Origin: Firmicutes bacterium CAG:534
Lineage (GTDB): Bacteria; Bacillota; Clostridia; Lachnospirales; Lachnospiraceae
Length of the DNA: 7,133 nt
Assembly: GCA_000436115.1 (NCBI GenBank)
Contig: FR894499.1
Coordinates: 1 to 7,133, forward strand
Direction of reading: 5' to 3'
Both the position numbers and the translations under genes were made by a program. The first letter of the stretch is position 1. Every line of letters begins with the position of its first letter. Shown in pieces: positions 4,708 through 7,133 of the stretch. The notes beneath the pieces are model-generated. The model saw only the letters and a program-made list of their open reading frames with translations, did no database searches and was not told the origin of the DNA.

Positions 4708-5004
4708 GCATCAGTACTTTATTATGACGTAATCCTTAAGCCGGTTATCACAGAAAAGAGTATGGCTGGCATGGGCGAGAAGAAATACACATTCCTTGTT
4801 CACCCGGAAGCAAACAAGACCATGATCAAGGAAGCCGTTGAGAAGATGTTCGAAGGAACCAAGGTAAAGAAGGTAAACACCATGAACCTTGACGGAAAGA
4901 GCAAGAGACGCGGCATGACAGTCGGTAAGACAGCTAAGACCAAGAAGGCTATCGTATGGCTGACAGATGACAGCAAGGAAATTGAGATTTTTGCTGGACT
5001 GTAA
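4705..5004 (+). CDS. rplW: 50S ribosomal protein L23 (uL23)
   Basis: L23 sits at the mouth of the exit tunnel and is the docking site for trigger factor and the signal recognition particle. The 99-residue product opens ASVLYYDVILKPVITEKSM. E17 in the ITEK motif aligns with E. coli Glu18, the trigger-factor contact. The flexible basic loop (NLDGKSKRRGMTVGKTAKTK) and the C-terminal strand KKAIVWL with a short acidic tail follow. Length is normal for the family (about 95-100). The start is fixed by the overlap with rplD and the upstream GAGGAGG. A 61-nt spacer without a terminator follows before rplB. Confidence 0.98.
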   Translation: MASVLYYDVILKPVITEKSMAGMGEKKYTFLVHPEANKTMIKEAVEKMFEGTKVKKVNTMNLDGKSKRRGMTVGKTAKTKKAIVWLTDDSKEIEIFAGL

Positions 5005-5065
5005 AAAAGAAACTAAGCACACACAAGTGCGATAATAAATGTAGAACTCGAAAGGAGAAAGAGTC

Positions 5066-5908
5066 ATGGGTATTAAGACATACAACCCGTATACACCTTC
5101 CAGAAGAAACATGACCGGTTCTGACTTCGCAGAAGTAACCAAGACAAGCGCTGAGAAGTCTCTGTGTGTATCACTTGCAAAGAACTCCGGTCGTAACAAT
5201 CAGGGTAAGATTACAGTAAGACACCGCGGAGGCGGTTCCAGAAAACAATACAGAGCAGTGGATTTCAAGAGAAATAAAGAGGGAATTCCCGCAACTGTTA
5301 TCGGTATCGAATATGATCCTAACAGAACAGCAAACATCGCACTGATCTGCTATGCAGATGGCGAGAAGTCCTATATCCTTGCTCCTGCAGGACTGACAGA
5401 CGGCATGAAGGTCATGAACGGACCGGAAGCCGAGGTAAGAGTAGGCAACTGCCTTCCTTTATCTGCAATCCCTGTTGGTACCCAGGTACACAACATTGAG
5501 TTATATCCCGGAAAGGGCGGCCAGATGGTTCGTTCCGCTGGTAACAGCGCACAGCTTATGGCTAAGGAAGGAAAGTATGCAACCCTTCGTCTTCCCTCCG
5601 GTGAAATGAGAATGGTACCTCTTGTATGCCGTGCAACAATCGGTACTGTTGGCAACGTTGATCACAACCTCGTAAAGATCGGTAAAGCCGGACGTAAGCG
5701 TCACATGGGCATCCGTCCTACTGTTCGCGGTTCCGTTATGAACCCTAACGACCATCCTCATGGTGGTGGTGAAGGTAAGACCGGTATCGGGCGTCCCGGC
5801 CCTTGCACACCTTGGGGTAAGCCTGCTCTTGGTCTTAAGACCCGTAAGCAGAAGAAGGCTTCCAACAAGCTGATCGTAAGAAGAAGAGACGGCAAGGCGA
5901 TCAAATAG
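5066..5908 (+). CDS. rplB: 50S ribosomal protein L2 (uL2)
   Basis: L2 is among the most conserved large-subunit proteins and is needed for subunit association and peptidyl transferase assembly. The 280-residue product starts MGIKTYNPYTPSRRNM, contains GRNNQGKITVRHRGGGSRK in the N-terminal basic region, the OB-fold and SH3-like RNA-binding core, and the signature MNPNDHPHGGGEG, with H230 aligning with the essential His229 of E. coli. The tail is KTRKQKKASNKLIVRRRDGK. Length is typical (273-280). AAAGGAG (5051-5057) is eight bases before the ATG. Arginine codon choice is mosaic: mostly AGA before 5520, almost all CGT between 5530 and 5855, then AGA again at the end. rpsS follows after 19 nt. 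Confidence 0.98.
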   Translation: MGIKTYNPYTPSRRNMTGSDFAEVTKTSAEKSLCVSLAKNSGRNNQGKITVRHRGGGSRKQYRAVDFKRNKEGIPATVIGIEYDPNRTANIALICYADGEKSYILAPAGLTDGMKVMNGPEAEVRVGNCLPLSAIPVGTQVHNIELYPGKGGQMVRSAGNSAQLMAKEGKYATLRLPSGEMRMVPLVCRATIGTVGNVDHNLVKIGKAGRKRHMGIRPTVRGSVMNPNDHPHGGGEGKTGIGRPGPCTPWGKPALGLKTRKQKKASNKLIVRRRDGKAIK

Positions 5909-5927
5909 TTAAGGAGGAGAGAAGAAA

Positions 5928-6209
5928 ATGGCTAGATCACTGAAAAAAGGACCTTTTGCAGATGCAAGTCTGCTGAAAAAAGTAGATGCAATGAATGCAG
6001 CAGGACAAAAGCAGGTCATCAAGACCTGGTCCCGTCGTTCTACAATCTTCCCCTCTTTTGTGGGACACACATTTGCAGTACACGACGGAAGAAAACATGT
6101 GCCTGTATATGTAACTGAGGATATGGTTGGCCACAAGCTCGGTGAGTTCGTAGCAACCAGAACCTACAGAGGACACGGCAAAGACGAGAAGAAGTCTAAA
6201 GTAAGATAG
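5928..6209 (+). CDS. rpsS: 30S ribosomal protein S19 (uS19)
   Basis: S19 binds 16S rRNA in the 30S head next to S13 and contacts tRNA-side bridges. The 93-residue product begins MARSLKKGPFADASLLKKV and carries the family core KTWSRRSTIFPSFVGHTFAV, the VHDGRKHVPVYVTEDMVGHK segment and GEFVATRTYRGHG, ending in a basic tail. Length matches the usual 90-95 residues. AAGGAGG (5911-5917) is 10 bases before the ATG. Its TAG stop (6207-6209) lies partly inside the Shine-Dalgarno of rplV, so the two genes are tightly coupled. Confidence 0.98.
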   Translation: MARSLKKGPFADASLLKKVDAMNAAGQKQVIKTWSRRSTIFPSFVGHTFAVHDGRKHVPVYVTEDMVGHKLGEFVATRTYRGHGKDEKKSKVR

Positions 6210-6220
6210 GAGGTTTTATC
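6208..6220 (+). promoter_or_regulatory. rplV ribosome binding site overlapping the rpsS stop codon
   Basis: AGGAGG occupies 6208-6213; its first two bases are the last two bases of the rpsS TAG. The rplV ATG follows seven bases later at 6221. Ribosomes terminating on rpsS would cover this site, consistent with translational coupling. Confidence 0.85.
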
Positions 6221-6625
6221 ATGGCAAAAGGACATAGATCCCAAATTAAGAGAGAAAGAAATGCGCAGAAAGATACCAGACCTTCCGCTAAGTTATCTTA
6301 CGCAAGAGTGTCTGTTCAGAAAGCATGTTTCGTTTTAGATGCCATCAGAGGCAAGGACGTGGAAACTGCTCTGGGTATCTTGGAATATAATCCCAGATAT
6401 GCTTCCAGCATTATCAAGAAGCTGCTGGAGTCCGCTCGTGCAAATGCTGAGTATTTGTACAGCCAGGACCCTACAAAGTATCCGAATCCGGAACACCTTT
6501 ATGTTGCAGAGTGCTTTGCAAATAAGGGACCCACAATGAAGAGAGTACACCCCAGAGCACAGGGAAGGGCTTACAGAATTGAGAAGAGAATGAGCCACAT
6601 CACCGTAGTTCTGGACGAGAGATAG
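6221..6625 (+). CDS. rplV: 50S ribosomal protein L22 (uL22)
   Basis: L22 contacts all domains of 23S rRNA, and its long beta-hairpin lines the exit tunnel beside L4. The 134-residue product is longer than E. coli L22 (110) because of a basic N-terminal extension of roughly 20 residues (MAKGHRSQIKRERNAQKDTR) before the family core AKLSYARVSVQKACFVLD. Then come IRGKDVETALGIL, the helix with SSIIKKLLESARANAEY, and the hairpin from about residue 100 (NKGPTMKRVHPRAQGRAYRI) ending in SHITVVL. The extension is in frame and follows directly after the best ribosome binding site, so I accept this start. I recall similar extensions in Lachnospiraceae L22. rpsC follows after 25 nt. Confidence 0.97.
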   Translation: MAKGHRSQIKRERNAQKDTRPSAKLSYARVSVQKACFVLDAIRGKDVETALGILEYNPRYASSIIKKLLESARANAEYLYSQDPTKYPNPEHLYVAECFANKGPTMKRVHPRAQGRAYRIEKRMSHITVVLDER

Positions 6626-6650
6626 GATAAGAAAGGAGCAGTTAGAATTT

Positions 6651-7133
6651 ATGGGACAGAAAGTTAATCCTCATGGCCTTAGAGTTGGCGTTATTAAGGA
6701 TTGGGATTCCAAATGGTATGCAGAAGATGAGTTTTCTGATTTCCTCGTTGAGGACTACAACATCAGAAAATTCCTTAAGAAGAAGTTATATAGTGCCGGA
6801 GTTTCCAAGATCGAGATCGAGAGAGCTTCCGACAGAGTAAAGGTGATCCTTTACACAGCAAAGCCCGGTGTTGTAATCGGTAAGGGCGGCGCTGAGATCG
6901 AAGTTACCAAGAAAGAGCTTTCCAAGCTTACCGGCAAGAAGGTTCTGGTAGACATCAAAGAGATCAAGAGACCTGATAAGGATGCACAGCTTGTTGCAGA
7001 AAACATTGCACAGCAGCTTGAAAACCGTGTTTCCTTCAGACGTGCTATGAAGTCCTGCATGGGAAGAACCATGAAGGCAGGCGCACTTGGCATCAAGACC
7101 TCCTGTTCCGGTCGTCTTGGCGGTGCAGATATG
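6651..7133 (+). CDS. rpsC: 30S ribosomal protein S3 (uS3), 3' end outside the window
   Basis: S3 lies at the mRNA entry channel of the 30S subunit and, with S4 and S5, contributes to mRNA unwinding. The frame is open from ATG 6651 to the last base, giving 161 residues of an expected 210-220. The start reads MGQKVNPHGLRVGVIKDWDS. A type II KH RNA-binding domain is visible with VVIGKGGAEIE (GKGG at 77-80), followed by VLVDIKEIKRPDKDAQLVAE and the start of the C-terminal domain (RVSFRRAMKSCMGRTMKAGA, GIKTSCSGRLGGADM). GAAAGGAG (6631-6638) precedes the ATG by 12 bases. Truncation is by the window edge only. The next genes of the canonical operon (rplP, rpmC, rpsQ) would be expected downstream. 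Confidence 0.97.
   Translation, partial: MGQKVNPHGLRVGVIKDWDSKWYAEDEFSDFLVEDYNIRKFLKKKLYSAGVSKIEIERASDRVKVILYTAKPGVVIGKGGAEIEVTKKELSKLTGKKVLVDIKEIKRPDKDAQLVAENIAQQLENRVSFRRAMKSCMGRTMKAGALGIKTSCSGRLGGADM

Noticed and set aside
5005..5065. GCAC/GTGC hairpin (5017-5030) in the rplW-rplB gap as a terminator
   Set aside because: A 4-bp stem without a T-run, and the operon continues with the expected gene order.

Overview
The window looks like a chromosomal segment from a Clostridia bacterium, most likely Lachnospiraceae. This rests on recalled similarity of the ribosomal proteins (for example S10 starting MASQVMRITLK, and an L22 with a basic N-terminal extension of about 20 residues), strong AGGAGG-type ribosome binding sites, and AGA-dominated arginine codons in the ribosomal genes. 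The genus cannot be resolved by eye. All recognised genes lie on the + strand.

Layout. (1) 1-963 is AT-rich accessory DNA. It holds the C-terminal remnant (259-762) of a COG2865-type ATP-binding / winged-helix regulator; its N-terminal two thirds is missing. (2) 964-2508 is an intact sodium/proline symporter gene (putP) with its own promoter (869-897), a possible operator at the transcription start, and a long hairpin just after the stop codon (2520-2559). (3) 2613-2981 is the control region of the S10 ribosomal operon: A-tracts, a near-consensus promoter (2651-2679) and an untranslated leader of about 295 nt rich in potential RNA helices. (4) 2982-7133 is the start of the S10 operon in canonical order: rpsJ, rplC, rplD, rplW, rplB, rpsS, rplV and the first 161 codons of rpsC, which runs off the window.

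How the parts work together. The ribosomal genes are packed with short gaps, a 1-nt rplD/rplW overlap and an rpsS stop codon lying inside the rplV Shine-Dalgarno, as expected for one co-transcribed, translationally coupled operon. L2, L3, L4, L22 and L23 go to the large subunit; S3, S10 and S19 go to the small subunit head. PutP is functionally unrelated to the operon and has a separate promoter.

No CRISPR array, tRNA, rRNA, complete insertion sequence, defence cassette or biosynthetic cluster is visible. The least explained element is the rpsJ leader. It carries several perfect inverted repeats, two hairpins with GAGA (GNRA) tetraloops, a perfect 8-bp long-range pairing, mutually exclusive helices, and a hairpin ending one nucleotide before the Shine-Dalgarno. 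It is a good candidate for a ribosomal-protein autoregulatory RNA, but I cannot say whether this leader class has already been described.
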